DNA of 64,000 nt from Halomonas cupida (GCF_900142755.1 NZ_FRCA01000005.1:310001-374000), one strand, 5' to 3'; shown: positions 31,700 to 41,552, counted from the stretch's first letter. Numbers and translations are program-made. The notes: a model not told the origin generated them from the letters alone.

Positions 31700-31840
31700 G
31701 CGGCGTTCCTCTGTTGGGAGAATGCCGCTGGAATCGATCAAGAGTTTTTTATTTAACCACTTGTTTTTATTGTAGTTTATTGGTTTTTTTGGTGACCTTC
31801 CGGCTCTGGTCGTCGAAATGAGCGGGGCATCAAGCTCGGC

Positions 31841-33481
31841 TCAGGGTTGTTCGGGAGCTGTGGGGGCTGTGGGGGGAGTCTGAGGCTGGCCATCACTGTG
31901 GAATTCCGGCGCCAGACCTTCCCAGAGGCGTTCCTGGAGCGCAGTTTCCTCACGCATATAGCGATTCAGCTCGTCGAGGCCATAATGCTGAGCGAGGGTA
32001 GGTTCTCCCGACAGCAGTGATACGCCGAGGCCCGCGCGATGCCAGTCGATGGTAAAGCCCATGGCCTCGAGTAGTGTCGGCAGGGTATCCATGGTGGTAG
32101 CCGGACGGTGGATATATCGAGGTGTCAGGCCATTGCCCATCATCATCAGCGTATTGGTGCGCTCGCTGGCATTCAGTGCATCCCACTCGGAAACCCGCAT
32201 GGTCAGGTGGTCACTGGCGACCACTACCAGGGTATTGTCGAGCAGCCCTTCGCCCTTGAGGCGCTCGATCAGGTTACGGGCCAACCAGGCGGAGCACCTG
32301 ACCGAATAGAGAATATCGACACCGTCGTAGTCACCGAACTCATCAATACAGGACTGCGCCGGATAACCGACAGGAGCATGGGCAGCAAGGTTGAGCGATA
32401 CCATTGCCCAGGGGCCGGGCTGGCGGTCCAACTGGCGGACCTCCTCGGTGACCATCCGGTACAGGCTGTCGTCAAAAAGCCCCCAGCTGTTGAGGTACTC
32501 CGGATCTTCAAGGCGTTCGGTGAGATGCTCTCGTCCCAGCACTCGATCGAAGCCATGGTCGCTGTAGAACAGCCCCTTGCCGGCAAACTGGGTGCTGGCA
32601 CCGCCCATGAAGGTCAGACGGTAGCCTTGTTCCTTGAGCAGATCACCGAGGCAGCGGGCGCCCGGCACCACGTGATGCAGTGGCTCGAACTGGCTGTCAT
32701 GCAGCAGACCTGCCGGCATCAGCGGTGTACCGCACTGACTGGCGATCATCCCGGCCATGGTCCAGCCGGTATTGTCGATCTGACGAACGTTGTCGAACAC
32801 CACGGCCTCGGGCTCCAGGGCGGCGATATCGGCATAGGCATCGCCGAAGCGTTCACGGTCGCCATAGGTACGTTCAAGGCTTTCCAGATAGAGGACCAGC
32901 AGGTTGGGGGGCTGGGCGGGCGCCTCGAGAATGACCGGCTCAACGTAACGACGTTCCAGCCAGGCGCCAGGGTCGGCCACTACCGCCGCGCCACGCTGGC
33001 CCATGCTGTAGAACATCGGGTTGGCCACCAGCAGCACAATGGCAAGGTAACGGTCTCCGCGCTGCCAGCGACTGTCACGGTGCACTAGCCAACTGTAGGC
33101 GATCAGGACCAGAGCAGTGAGCAGGATATGGAAGACTGCGGCGATGGTGCGTTCGGTGCCCCCGTGTTCAGACATTCCTGCCTGAAGGTGGAAGAATACC
33201 GCGCCCATATCGACCTTGCCGAAACTGTTGGCCAGGTAGTCGAAGATGCCCCAGAACACCAACGGAATCAGTGCCCAGGGAAAGACCCGGTGAGGCGAGA
33301 CTGATGGAGCCGCTCCCCAGCGCCAGTACCAGCCGATCAGCAGCCACACCACCACGACCGGCGCCATGCTCCAGACTGTCAGACGAGTCGCCATGACCAG
33401 GGTATGGCCAATGGCGACACCGAGCAGCGTGAGCACTGCCCAGCGCAGCCAGCTACCGGGTATCAGATCCAACAATCGCAT
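31841..33481 (-). CDS. OpgB/MdoB-like phosphoglycerol transferase (sulfatase superfamily)
   Basis: A 546-residue membrane enzyme. Residues 1 to about 190 hold five to six membrane segments. A periplasmic alkaline-phosphatase-superfamily domain follows with LLVLYLESLERTYGD (metal ligand), DNTGWTMAGMIASQCGTPLM (nucleophile threonine region), FMGGASTQFAGKGLFYSDHG and LVVVASDHLTMR. The pattern is closest to OpgB/MdoB, which moves phosphoglycerol onto periplasmic glucans; other relatives modify LPS or teichoic acids. Its place in an LPS cluster favours an envelope sugar as acceptor. The tail is Pro/Gln-rich. The start at 33481 is preceded by GGCGAG. Confidence 0.85.
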   Translation of the reverse strand: MRLLDLIPGSWLRWAVLTLLGVAIGHTLVMATRLTVWSMAPVVVVWLLIGWYWRWGAAPSVSPHRVFPWALIPLVFWGIFDYLANSFGKVDMGAVFFHLQAGMSEHGGTERTIAAVFHILLTALVLIAYSWLVHRDSRWQRGDRYLAIVLLVANPMFYSMGQRGAAVVADPGAWLERRYVEPVILEAPAQPPNLLVLYLESLERTYGDRERFGDAYADIAALEPEAVVFDNVRQIDNTGWTMAGMIASQCGTPLMPAGLLHDSQFEPLHHVVPGARCLGDLLKEQGYRLTFMGGASTQFAGKGLFYSDHGFDRVLGREHLTERLEDPEYLNSWGLFDDSLYRMVTEEVRQLDRQPGPWAMVSLNLAAHAPVGYPAQSCIDEFGDYDGVDILYSVRCSAWLARNLIERLKGEGLLDNTLVVVASDHLTMRVSEWDALNASERTNTLMMMGNGLTPRYIHRPATTMDTLPTLLEAMGFTIDWHRAGLGVSLLSGEPTLAQHYGLDELNRYMREETALQERLWEGLAPEFHSDGQPQTPPTAPTAPEQP

Positions 33482-33505
33482 GGTTATCTCGCCTTGGCCT
33501 ACCGA

Positions 33506-33527
33506 ACCGAGGACTGCAGTCCTCGGT
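33506..33527. promoter_or_regulatory. Perfect 22-bp palindrome
   Basis: ACCGAGGACTG is followed at once by its exact reverse complement CAGTCCTCGGT. It lies in the 110-base gap between the GT2 gene and the OpgB-like gene, 25 bases upstream of the latter's start. With no loop and no T-run it looks more like an operator than a terminator. Confidence 0.6.
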
Positions 33528-33592
33528 CTCCCTCCCTGGAAGTCGAAACGCAAGCCACCTGCTGCAGCAACAGGCGTCAAGCCTGGTGCTGA

Positions 33593-34369
33593 TCAGCGCC
33601 GGGTTTCCGTATCACGTTCGACTTGTGCGTTTTCGTACAGTTCGTTCAGCTTTGCATATTTCATGTAGGCGTGAAACGCCGTGGTCATGGCCACCGTCAT
33701 GCCATCCTGCCCCTGCAGCAGTCCGCCCTTGAGGATCAGCTTGCGAAACAGTGCCGTCAACGCGTGCACACCTGGCCGCCACGACGATGCGGTCATGCCA
33801 CGTTCCTTCATCGCCCAGGCATCACGGCTGGACAACTGGTCGATACGGGTAATCCAGTGGGATAGGTCGCGATAGGTGAAGTGGCTCAGATGGGCGTGGA
33901 TATCGACCACCTCCGGCGCCTCGACGGAGGAGTGTGCCTTCTTGGGTAGGTAACCGGAGGTGGTGCGGTTATACAACCGAGTGACGGCATCGGGATAGAA
34001 CCCAGCGGCACGAATCCAGTGACGACCGGCAAAATTGCGTCGCCGAAAACGGTAGGCCTTGCTCGGATCGTCGAGGGGCAGATTGCCGATTGCCGTGACC
34101 GCATCGGTATCCAGACGTTCATCCGCGTCCAGAGCAAGAATCCAGTCATTGCGGGCCTGAGGTACGGCAAAGGCCTTCTGTGGCCCATCGCCGAGATAGG
34201 GCTGATGAATCACTCTGGCCCCGGCGGCTTCAGCGAGTGCCACCGTATCATCCTCGCTACCGGAGTCGACAACGATGATCTCATCGCACACCGGCCGTAG
34301 CGAGGCGATGGCATCCTCGACATTGTCCTGCTCATTGAGCGTGATGATGATTCCGGTAATTGCGGTCAT
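33593..34369 (-). CDS. Glycosyltransferase family 2 protein, WaaE/KdtX-like
   Basis: A 258-residue cytoplasmic glycosyltransferase. The GT-A fold is shown by ITGIIITLNEQDNVEDAIAS, EIIVVDSGSEDDTVALAEAA and LALDADERLD (the DXD-type metal site). The C-terminal part YRFRRRNFAGRHWIRAAGFY and HSSVEAPEVVDIHAHLSHFT matches the WaaE/KdtX group, which adds glucose to the LPS inner core. Its start codon overlaps the stop of the upstream GT9 gene (ATGA), so the two are translationally coupled. Confidence 0.85.
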   Translation of the reverse strand: MTAITGIIITLNEQDNVEDAIASLRPVCDEIIVVDSGSEDDTVALAEAAGARVIHQPYLGDGPQKAFAVPQARNDWILALDADERLDTDAVTAIGNLPLDDPSKAYRFRRRNFAGRHWIRAAGFYPDAVTRLYNRTTSGYLPKKAHSSVEAPEVVDIHAHLSHFTYRDLSHWITRIDQLSSRDAWAMKERGMTASSWRPGVHALTALFRKLILKGGLLQGQDGMTVAMTTAFHAYMKYAKLNELYENAQVERDTETRR

Positions 34370-35469
34370 GAGGCCTCGCCAGAGCAATCGGATTGGCTGG
34401 AAGTCTCGACCATGCTGAGCCGTTCGGCAATGCTTGCTGCAGCGGTTTCGAGGTCGATGGTGGTCATATCGGTTTCACCCGCTCCCTGTGGCGGGTGAAA
34501 GGCCAGACGGCGATCCTCGCTGTTGCAGGTCTGCCAGCGCAGGGGAGTGGCCGAGCGTCGTGCCGGATAGAAGCCGATGGTGAGCAGGTTGAGGCAGCCG
34601 GCCACATGCAGCGGGCCGGTCGAGCCTGCAATGAAGGCATCAGCCGCGGCCAGGCTACGAGCGAAGCCTTCCAGCCCTGGTTGAGGAGGTTGCCGGAAGG
34701 CGCTGCTTCCCTGGTTGACCAGCGTATCGACCAGCGAGTCGGCATGCTGTTCTTCTCCGGGACCGGCGGTAATGATCCAGTGCGGGCTCGGTTGCCCGAT
34801 CTCGAGCATGTGACGGTCCACGCCCTCGACCAGGTGCGCATAGGCATCAAGGCTGAGATTGACGGCGGAACCACCGCTGCCGGGATGCAGGAAGCACCAG
34901 AGACGGTCGGTGGAAAGGGGAAGTTGCGCGGCCAGTCGCTGACGCTGTTCCGGGCGCCCGGCAGCGGCCTCGGGCCAGTAGGGCGGAGCAACGGTGGCCG
35001 GCTTCAGACCGAGCCTGCCGATCATTGCCTCGGCCAGTTCCTGATTGTAGCGATACTCGGGTTTCGCCGAGTGTGAGCGGCGCTGGGTGATGCGTTGGTT
35101 GTAGAATACCTGCGCCCACTTGGTGGCCGGAGCCAGGCGCAATCGAATGCCGGCACGCCAGCCCAGCCAGCCGATACGTCGGGTGGAGAAAAGCGTCAGC
35201 AGGGCATCGAAGTGCCGCTCGCGGATCATGCCCAGCAATTGGCACTGTGCCTTGCGAGAAGCACTGTCGCCCGGGTCAATGATGACCTCGTCGATCCAGG
35301 GGCAGGCATTGGCCATGGCGGCGGTATAACCCGGTACCAGCACGCTGACATGCGGCTGGGGGGATGCTGCCTTGAGCGTTGCAAGGGCTGGCCAGGCGAG
35401 CATGAAATCGCCTAGCTTGTCATTACGCACCACCAGCAGACGCGGCGCGTTGGGAGTGGCTGATGTCAT
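34366..35469 (-). CDS. Glycosyltransferase family 9 (heptosyltransferase-like)
   Basis: A 367-residue GT9 protein: LLVVRNDKLGDFMLAWPALA at the N terminus, LLTLFSTRRIGWLGWRAGIR, CFLHPGSGGSAVNLSLDAYA, and AFIAGSTGPLHVAGCLNLLT in the donor-binding site. Like other GT9 enzymes it probably transfers ADP-heptose or a related sugar to the LPS core; its exact linkage is unknown. It is one of three GT9 genes in the cluster. The start at 35469 overlaps, on the opposite strand, the upstream open frame of the divergent GT4 gene. Confidence 0.88.
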   Translation of the reverse strand: MTSATPNAPRLLVVRNDKLGDFMLAWPALATLKAASPQPHVSVLVPGYTAAMANACPWIDEVIIDPGDSASRKAQCQLLGMIRERHFDALLTLFSTRRIGWLGWRAGIRLRLAPATKWAQVFYNQRITQRRSHSAKPEYRYNQELAEAMIGRLGLKPATVAPPYWPEAAAGRPEQRQRLAAQLPLSTDRLWCFLHPGSGGSAVNLSLDAYAHLVEGVDRHMLEIGQPSPHWIITAGPGEEQHADSLVDTLVNQGSSAFRQPPQPGLEGFARSLAAADAFIAGSTGPLHVAGCLNLLTIGFYPARRSATPLRWQTCNSEDRRLAFHPPQGAGETDMTTIDLETAAASIAERLSMVETSSQSDCSGEAS

Positions 35470-35564
35470 GGGCAAACGTCGTCCGGGCGACTGGTGTGGC
35501 ATTCAACAGGCTCACGTGTTTCAAGGCCATCGAGCTTCATATCGTAACGCAAGAGGAGACCAGC

Positions 35565-36746
35565 TTGAGTCATGGACGCATGAAACCCTCGTACGTGAAA
35601 CCCCCGCACTTGAAACCTTCCGTCATGCAGATCTGCCTGTCGGAGGGCTGGGGTGGCCTGGAAATGTATCCGTCCCGGATTATACCGGAGCTGGAAGCAC
35701 AGGGGTGGCAAGTGTCCGGGCTGGCCCTCACCGGTTCCCGGGTGGCCAGCAGTATGCGCGACGCCGGGATCGAGCCCTTGACCGTGCGTACGCGTGGCGC
35801 TGCCTTGTGGCAGCTGCGCCAGATCCTCGGCTGGTTGCGTGAGCGAGACATCCGTCTGCTGCATTGCCACAAGTCGAGTGATCTGCGTCTTGCTGCCTTG
35901 CTGGCCACCCTGAATGCCGATCTCCGGGTCATCTTTACCGACCATATGGGGGTTACCCGGCCCAAGAAGGACCTTTACCATCGCTGGGCCTATGGCCATG
36001 TGAGTCGCCTGCTGTCGATCAGTGAGGCGACTCGCAAGCGCAATCTCAAGGCCTTTCCACTACCTGCCGAGCGTATTCAGCGTCTGTATCTGGGCATCGA
36101 CCCCGCCGCTCTGGCCCCACGCCTGGATGCTGCCGAGCGCCGTGCCCTGCGCACCAGTCTGGGCATTCCATGGGATGCCGTCACCCTCGGAGTGGCGGGA
36201 CGCCTGACGCCGGGCAAGGGACAGCGAGTGTTTGTCGAAGCCTTCGCGTATCTGGTAAAGGAGCATCCCGAATTGAACGCTCACGCAGTAGTGATCGGTG
36301 GGCTGACAGCGGAGGAGGGCAGTCGCGAGGAGTATGTCGTCGAACTGCAGCAGTTGGTCGAGCAGCAGGGGCTTGCCGAGCACATCACCTTTACCGGCTT
36401 TCGACGGGACCTGGCTCGCCTGTTCGAGGTGCTCGATGTGGTGTGTGTGCCGTCACGCAATGAAGCTTTCGGGTTGACGGTGGTCGAGGCCATGGCTGCC
36501 GGCAAGGCGGTGATCGGCTCGGCCAGTGGCGCGATTCCAGAACTGATCAATACTCACAGTGGACGCCTGGCCGACCCCGAGACTCCTCGAGAGTGGGCCA
36601 ACGCCATGCTGGAACTGGTCGGTGATGCAAACCTGCGTGCCTCACTGGGCGACAATGCGAGTGAGCGAGTATTTACTTACTTTCGTATGTCGACGCATAT
36701 TGCCGCCCTGGTCGACGTCTATCAGGATGTACTCGATCAACAATGA
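35565..36746 (+). CDS. Glycosyltransferase family 4 protein
   Basis: A 393-residue GT-B glycosyltransferase. The core begins MQICLSEGWGGLEMYPSRII, with GVAGRLTPGKGQRVFVEAFA (donor-binding start), ITFTGFRRDLARLFEVLDVV and PSRNEAFGLTVVEAMAAGKA (the EX7E motif). It is likely an LPS core transferase. The start is unclear: TTG at 35565 has AGGAG at the right distance, but ATG at 35580 and ATG at 35625 are alternatives. Between the two ATGs lie three 15-base repeats, each of which begins with a possible start codon. Confidence 0.85.
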   Translation: MSHGRMKPSYVKPPHLKPSVMQICLSEGWGGLEMYPSRIIPELEAQGWQVSGLALTGSRVASSMRDAGIEPLTVRTRGAALWQLRQILGWLRERDIRLLHCHKSSDLRLAALLATLNADLRVIFTDHMGVTRPKKDLYHRWAYGHVSRLLSISEATRKRNLKAFPLPAERIQRLYLGIDPAALAPRLDAAERRALRTSLGIPWDAVTLGVAGRLTPGKGQRVFVEAFAYLVKEHPELNAHAVVIGGLTAEEGSREEYVVELQQLVEQQGLAEHITFTGFRRDLARLFEVLDVVCVPSRNEAFGLTVVEAMAAGKAVIGSASGAIPELINTHSGRLADPETPREWANAMLELVGDANLRASLGDNASERVFTYFRMSTHIAALVDVYQDVLDQQ

Positions 36747-36832
36747 CCGGGAGGGCGGCACTGGTTCGACCATACTGATGGTGTTCTGCATGACCACAAC
36801 CCGAGTCAGGGTGTTGGAGATGACGAGCGAGG

Positions 36833-37615
36833 TCATGTCGTAAGTGAATGGTCACTATCGTTGCTGATGCTGTCATATCCGAGTTGGACGGCCTGCATGG
36901 CCATCGCTGCTGTTGCTGTGTTCTCGCAGAACCGCTGGAAGGAGCGTGACAGGCGTGCCAGGTTGGCCTGGCGCCAGGTGCCCGGTGAGCGTAGACGGCA
37001 GCGGTCGAGGTCAATCAACCAGATACGCTGCTGATCATCGACCAGCAGATTGCGTGCATTGAGGTCGACATGGTCGAGGCCATGATCGTGGAAGCGGCGG
37101 ATCACGCGGCCGACTTCCCTGAGCAGCGGATCCTCGAGCGGGGAACTGCCTGTGTCAGCATTGGTCAGGTATTCTTTCGTCAAATGCTCGGCCAGCGCGA
37201 TGGTCTGTGGCAGGCGCTGGGTGATCAGGGCGGCGCGGTAGGTCAGCCCGTGGTGCTCAACGCCGGCCAGGATCGGGCGTGGTACCGGCAGCCCGGCTTG
37301 GTGGAGCGATGCCGTCAGACGCATCTCACGGAACGCACGGGTGCGCTGGAGCCCGATCCAGATATAGTGGTCCGTCGACAGTCGAGCAATCAGCCCGCCA
37401 CGCCGATAGGGCCGCAGCACCCACTGATGTTCGCCGGCATCGAGAAACAGGCTCTGTCCACGACCGGGGGCCTGGCCAACAACAAGGCCCTGGCGTTGCC
37501 AGTGCTCAGGGTCGAGCAACTCGGCGCCGATTTGTGGCCCGTGCTCGGCGTCACATAAACTGGTGGCATCGTATAGAATGCTCACCTTTCCGGATTGATA
37601 CGTTGCCAAACGCAT
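36833..37615 (-). CDS. 3-deoxy-D-manno-octulosonic acid kinase, KdkA-like
   Basis: A 260-residue small kinase of the protein-kinase-like fold. The catalytic motif is RRFHDHGLDHVDLNARNLLV with the second-site aspartate in WLIDLDRCRLR. WVLRPYRRGGLIARLSTDHY and GLPVPRPILAGVEHHGLTYR match KdkA, which phosphorylates O-4 of the Kdo residue. It lies beside waaA and hldE, consistent with that role. Its ATG overlaps the ATG of the divergent GT9 gene by two bases; a GTG at 37588 would separate them. Confidence 0.8.
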   Translation of the reverse strand: MRLATYQSGKVSILYDATSLCDAEHGPQIGAELLDPEHWQRQGLVVGQAPGRGQSLFLDAGEHQWVLRPYRRGGLIARLSTDHYIWIGLQRTRAFREMRLTASLHQAGLPVPRPILAGVEHHGLTYRAALITQRLPQTIALAEHLTKEYLTNADTGSSPLEDPLLREVGRVIRRFHDHGLDHVDLNARNLLVDDQQRIWLIDLDRCRLRSPGTWRQANLARLSRSFQRFCENTATAAMAMQAVQLGYDSISNDSDHSLTT

Positions 37616-38720
37616 GAAGCATCCTCTGCCCGCTCGTCCCAAGCACATTGGTGTGCTGCGGCTCTCCGCCCTGGGCGATGTCTGCAATCTGGTGCCCACG
37701 GTGCGCGCTCTGCAGCGCCAATGGCCCGAGGCCCGCATTACCTGGATCATCGGCAAGGGCGAACACAGTCTACTGGCCGGCCTCTCAGGGGTCGAGTTCA
37801 TCGTCTACGACAAGTCCAGCGGGCTGGCCGGGATGCGCGAACTCTGGCGTCAGTTGGCCAATGAGCGCTTTGATGTTCTGCTGCACATGCAGCAGGCGTT
37901 GCGCGCCAGTGTCTTGTCACTGGGGCTCAAGGCCGATGTGCGCGTCGGTTTTGATCGTCAGCGAGCCAAGGACCGTCAGTACTGGTTTACCCACCGACAG
38001 ATCGAACCCCGTCCCCGCGCCCATGTGCTGGAGTCGTTCATGGACTTCGCCCGACTATTGGGAGTGAAGGACTGCTCGCTGGACTGGCAACTGCCGATTC
38101 CCGAGGCTGCCCGTGATGAGGCCGGGAGGGTGACGCAGGGCGCAGGTTATGTACTGATCAGCCCCTGCGCCAACCCCCGCCTGCGTAACTTCCGCAATTG
38201 GTCGGCGGAAGGCTATGCGGCGGTGGTCGAGCACGCCTGGACCCAATATGGGTTGAAGACCGTGATGACTGGGGGAGGTAGCACTCAGGAGCGGGAAATG
38301 GGAGAGCGCATTCGCCTCCTGTGCCAGTCCGACGTGGTGATCGATGCCATCGGCGGCACGTCACTCAAGGGGTTGCTGGCGCTGATCGACGGTGCGCGGG
38401 CAGTGATTGGCCCTGACTCCGGCCCGGTGCACATGGCCAATGCAATGAACACACCGGTGGTGGGGCTGTATTCCACCACCAATCCGGACCGTGCGGCGCC
38501 CTACCTGTGGCGCGAGCATGTGGTCAATCGCTATCCCGATGCGGTGCGTGAATACCTGCACGAGGACCCTGCGGACGTCAGCTGGGGGCGGCGTGTGCGC
38601 CACCCCGATGCCATGTCATTGATTCGCGCCGAGGATGTCATCGACAATCTCGATCGATTGCTGGAGTCCACCGCCAATCCCCATTCCGACCTCGAAAGGG
38701 AGTCCCCTGATGAAGCTTGA
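37614..38720 (+). CDS. Glycosyltransferase family 9, probable heptosyltransferase
   Basis: A 368-residue GT9 enzyme: [20 protein letters not shown] at the N terminus, [40 protein letters not shown], and [20 protein letters not shown] at the donor site. Since waaF is already present, this or the GT9 gene at 34.4 kb may serve as heptosyltransferase I; sequence alone does not decide. It overlaps hldE by 11 bases and leads an apparent hldE-waaA operon. The start codon overlaps that of the divergent kdkA-like gene. Confidence 0.87.
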   Translation: MKHPLPARPKHIGVLRLSALGDVCNLVPTVRALQRQWPEARITWIIGKGEHSLLAGLSGVEFIVYDKSSGLAGMRELWRQLANERFDVLLHMQQALRASVLSLGLKADVRVGFDRQRAKDRQYWFTHRQIEPRPRAHVLESFMDFARLLGVKDCSLDWQLPIPEAARDEAGRVTQGAGYVLISPCANPRLRNFRNWSAEGYAAVVEHAWTQYGLKTVMTGGGSTQEREMGERIRLLCQSDVVIDAIGGTSLKGLLALIDGARAVIGPDSGPVHMANAMNTPVVGLYSTTNPDRAAPYLWREHVVNRYPDAVREYLHEDPADVSWGRRVRHPDAMSLIRAEDVIDNLDRLLESTANPHSDLERESPDEA

Positions 38721-40146
38721 TTTCACGGCGCTGGAGCGCTCTCGCGTGCTGACGGTCGGCGATGTCATGCTCGACCGCTACTGGCATGGCGGTACCTCGC
38801 GCATTTCGCCCGAGGCCCCGGTTCCGGTGGTGCGGGTCGAGGAGTGTGAGGATCGCCCGGGTGGTGCCGCCAACGTGGCGCTGAACATTGCCTCGCTGGG
38901 TGCCCGGGCTTCGCTGGCCGGACTGGTGGGAGATGACGATAACGCCGACCGCCTCGAGCAGCGCCTTGATGAGGTGGGGGTAAGTACTTACTTTCACCGT
39001 ACGCCCGGCATACCGACGATCACCAAGCTTCGAGTGATGAGCCGCAACCAGCAGCTCATCCGGCTTGATTTCGAGGATGGGCTCGACAAGATCGATACCC
39101 GTGGCCTGGCACCACAGCTGGCGGATGCCGTCAGTCAGTCGGATCTGGTCATTCTCTCGGACTACGGCAAGGGGACTCTGGCCAATATCGAATGGGTCAT
39201 TGGACATGTCCGTGGCACCGGCAAACGTGTGCTGGTCGATCCCAAGGGCACCGATTTCAGCCGTTATCGTGGTGCAAGCGTGATTACGCCGAACCTCGCC
39301 GAGTTCGAGGCCGTAGTGGGCCATTGTGCCAATGACGAAGAGTTGGCACGCAAGGGCGAGGCGCTGCGTGCGGACCTGGAGCTTGAAGCGCTGCTGATCA
39401 CCCGCAGCGAGAAGGGTATGACATTGATCCGTGAGGGGCACGATCCTCTGCACATGCCCACCCGTGCCCGTGAAGTCTATGATGTGACCGGGGCGGGCGA
39501 CACCGTGATCGCCGTGCTTGGTCTGGCGCTGGCAGCGGGACACGGCTTCGCTGAAGCGATGACCCTGTCCAATCTGGCGGCTGGGCTGGTGGTAGCCAAG
39601 CCGGGAACTGCCACCCTGTCGATTGCTGAACTCTACACCGCCCTGCATGGCGACAAACTGGCGGAGTTCGGCATCATCGATGAGGATCCGCTGGCGCTGG
39701 CGCTGGCGGTGCGTGCCGCTCAGGCGCGAGGAGAAAAGGTGGTGATGACCAACGGCTGTTTCGACATCCTGCATGCCGGGCATGTGGCTTATCTGGAACA
39801 GGCGAGCAAGCTGGGTGATCGCCTGATCGTGGCGGTCAACGACGATGCCTCGATCGGCCGCCTCAAGGGCCCAAAGCGCCCGATCAACACGGTGCAGCGT
39901 CGTATGCAGGTACTGGCAGGACTGGGCTCCGTCGACTGGGTCGTGCCCTTCAGCGAGGACACTCCGGCTCGCCTGATCGAGACCGTATTGCCTGATGTAC
40001 TGGTCAAGGGCGGCGATTACCTTCCCGAGAACATTGCCGGCGGTGAAGCGGTGATCAAGGCCGGCGGAGAGGTGAAGGTGCTGGGCTTCGAGGATGGCGT
40101 ATCCACCACCGCCATGATTTCCACCATTCTTGATCGCGAGAGCTGA
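38710..40146 (+). CDS. hldE: Bifunctional heptose-7-phosphate kinase / heptose-1-phosphate adenylyltransferase
   Basis: A 478-residue fusion. The N-terminal PfkB-type kinase (about residues 1-320) shows [40 protein letters not shown] and [19 protein letters not shown] (catalytic Asp). The C-terminal nucleotidyltransferase starts near residue 345 with [20 protein letters not shown] (HxGH motif). It performs the two steps around GmhB in ADP-heptose synthesis. The ATG at 38710 has AAAGGGAG upstream. Its stop overlaps the waaA start by one base. Confidence 0.97.
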   Translation: MKLDFTALERSRVLTVGDVMLDRYWHGGTSRISPEAPVPVVRVEECEDRPGGAANVALNIASLGARASLAGLVGDDDNADRLEQRLDEVGVSTYFHRTPGIPTITKLRVMSRNQQLIRLDFEDGLDKIDTRGLAPQLADAVSQSDLVILSDYGKGTLANIEWVIGHVRGTGKRVLVDPKGTDFSRYRGASVITPNLAEFEAVVGHCANDEELARKGEALRADLELEALLITRSEKGMTLIREGHDPLHMPTRAREVYDVTGAGDTVIAVLGLALAAGHGFAEAMTLSNLAAGLVVAKPGTATLSIAELYTALHGDKLAEFGIIDEDPLALALAVRAAQARGEKVVMTNGCFDILHAGHVAYLEQASKLGDRLIVAVNDDASIGRLKGPKRPINTVQRRMQVLAGLGSVDWVVPFSEDTPARLIETVLPDVLVKGGDYLPENIAGGEAVIKAGGEVKVLGFEDGVSTTAMISTILDRES

Positions 40147-41447
40147 TGACGGCCCGACACGGATGGACACGGCACGCCTGGTCGGCAGCGGTGATGGTGT
40201 TGTCGCCGCTCATCTGGCAGCGGGTATGGCGTGAGCACCTGCCGGGCCGTTCCCGGGCCGAGCGTCTTGGGTGTCTCAATCTGCCGGAGGATGACCGGCC
40301 GCGCTTGTGGCTGCACTGCGCTTCAGTGGGTGAGGTGCTGGCGGCACGCCCACTGATTCGTGAGCTGCGGCTCAAGTATTCCGATCACGCAGTGGTGGTA
40401 TCGACCATGACTGCCACGGGCGCGGAGCGGGTGGCGGCACTGATGGACGATGTTGCCGAGGTCGAGGCCGCGGCACCGTTGAGTCATGTGTTTCTGGCTC
40501 TCGATTTTCCGGGGGCGGCGCGGCGGTTTATCGAACGACTGGCACCACGGATGGCCATCTTCTTCGAGACGGAACTGTGGCCCAACCTGCTGCATGCCTG
40601 CGCTCGTCGCCGGGTTCCTGTCGCCGTGGTCAATGGCCGGTTGTCGCCTCGAGCCTTTCATGGTTATCGGCGTGTCAGTTGGTTGATGGCACAGAGTCTG
40701 GCCCATGTCGATTGGCTGGCGGCCAAATCCGAGGCCGATGCGGAGCGCTTCCGTGAGCTGGGTATGCCCGCCGAGCGCATCAGCGTGGTGGGGTCGATGA
40801 AATTCGATATCGCCGTGGATGACGGGTCGCGACGCATGGGGCGAGAGTTGCATGCGGCCATCGGCCATCGGCCGGTCTGGGTGGCGGGCTCCACCCATGG
40901 TGGAGAGGATGAATTGGTGCTGCAGGCACACCGGCAGGTTCGTGACCGCTTCGCGGATGCCTTGCTGGTGCTGGTGCCACGTCATCCGCAGCGCTTCGAT
41001 GAGGTCGCTGAGCTGTGCGAGGCATCCGGTCTGGCGACAGTACGCCGCTCACGCGGCCGGGTTCCCAGTGCGCGTGCCGAGGTTTATCTCGGCGATACCA
41101 TCGGCGAGCTCCAGGCGCTTTATGGCACGGCGGATGTGGCGTTTGTCGGTGGCAGTCTGGTTCCGGTCGGCGGCCACAATCTACTCGAGCCGGCCGTCAT
41201 GGGCATACCGGTGGTGACCGGTCCAGCGTTGGACAATTTCCTGGATGTTGCCGAGGTGCTGCGCGATGCAGGCGCCCTGGTTGAGGTAGCCGATGGCGAC
41301 GAACTGGCCGAGAGGCTGATTGCCTTGCTGGAAGACAAGGAGCAATGCCTGCGTCTGAGCGAGGCGGGACTCGCCGTCATCGAGACCCACCGGGGGGCGT
41401 TGACGGCCACCCTTCTCGGTCTCGAGACGATCTATTCCCCACGGTGA
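40146..41447 (+). CDS. waaA: Kdo transferase
   Basis: A 433-residue GT30 enzyme that attaches Kdo from CMP-Kdo to lipid IVA. It has an N-terminal membrane anchor (AAVMVLSPLIWQRVWREHL), LWLHCASVGEVLAARPLIRE, FFETELWPNLLHACARRRVP (catalytic Glu region), VWVAGSTHGGEDELVLQAHR and FVGGSLVPVGGHNLLEPAVM. The start overlaps the hldE stop (TGATGA). It ends the LPS cluster and converges with rpiA. Confidence 0.96.
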   Translation: MTARHGWTRHAWSAAVMVLSPLIWQRVWREHLPGRSRAERLGCLNLPEDDRPRLWLHCASVGEVLAARPLIRELRLKYSDHAVVVSTMTATGAERVAALMDDVAEVEAAAPLSHVFLALDFPGAARRFIERLAPRMAIFFETELWPNLLHACARRRVPVAVVNGRLSPRAFHGYRRVSWLMAQSLAHVDWLAAKSEADAERFRELGMPAERISVVGSMKFDIAVDDGSRRMGRELHAAIGHRPVWVAGSTHGGEDELVLQAHRQVRDRFADALLVLVPRHPQRFDEVAELCEASGLATVRRSRGRVPSARAEVYLGDTIGELQALYGTADVAFVGGSLVPVGGHNLLEPAVMGIPVVTGPALDNFLDVAEVLRDAGALVEVADGDELAERLIALLEDKEQCLRLSEAGLAVIETHRGALTATLLGLETIYSPR

Positions 41448-41552
41448 GTGAGCATTCGCTCACCTCTCAGTCTCCTGCACTCCTGTTGATGACCTTACGT
41501 TTCATGAGAAGCGTCGAGCCAGCCGTGCAAGGTTCCGTTGCAGATGAGGCCC

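Noticed and set aside
31740..31793. T-rich stretch after parS site 8 considered as a terminator
   Set aside because: There are runs of T, but no stable stem directly precedes them, so termination cannot be claimed from sequence.
38638..40170. 510-codon open frame antisense to hldE
   Set aside because: It covers the hldE gene in the opposite direction and shows no recognisable fold or ribosome site.
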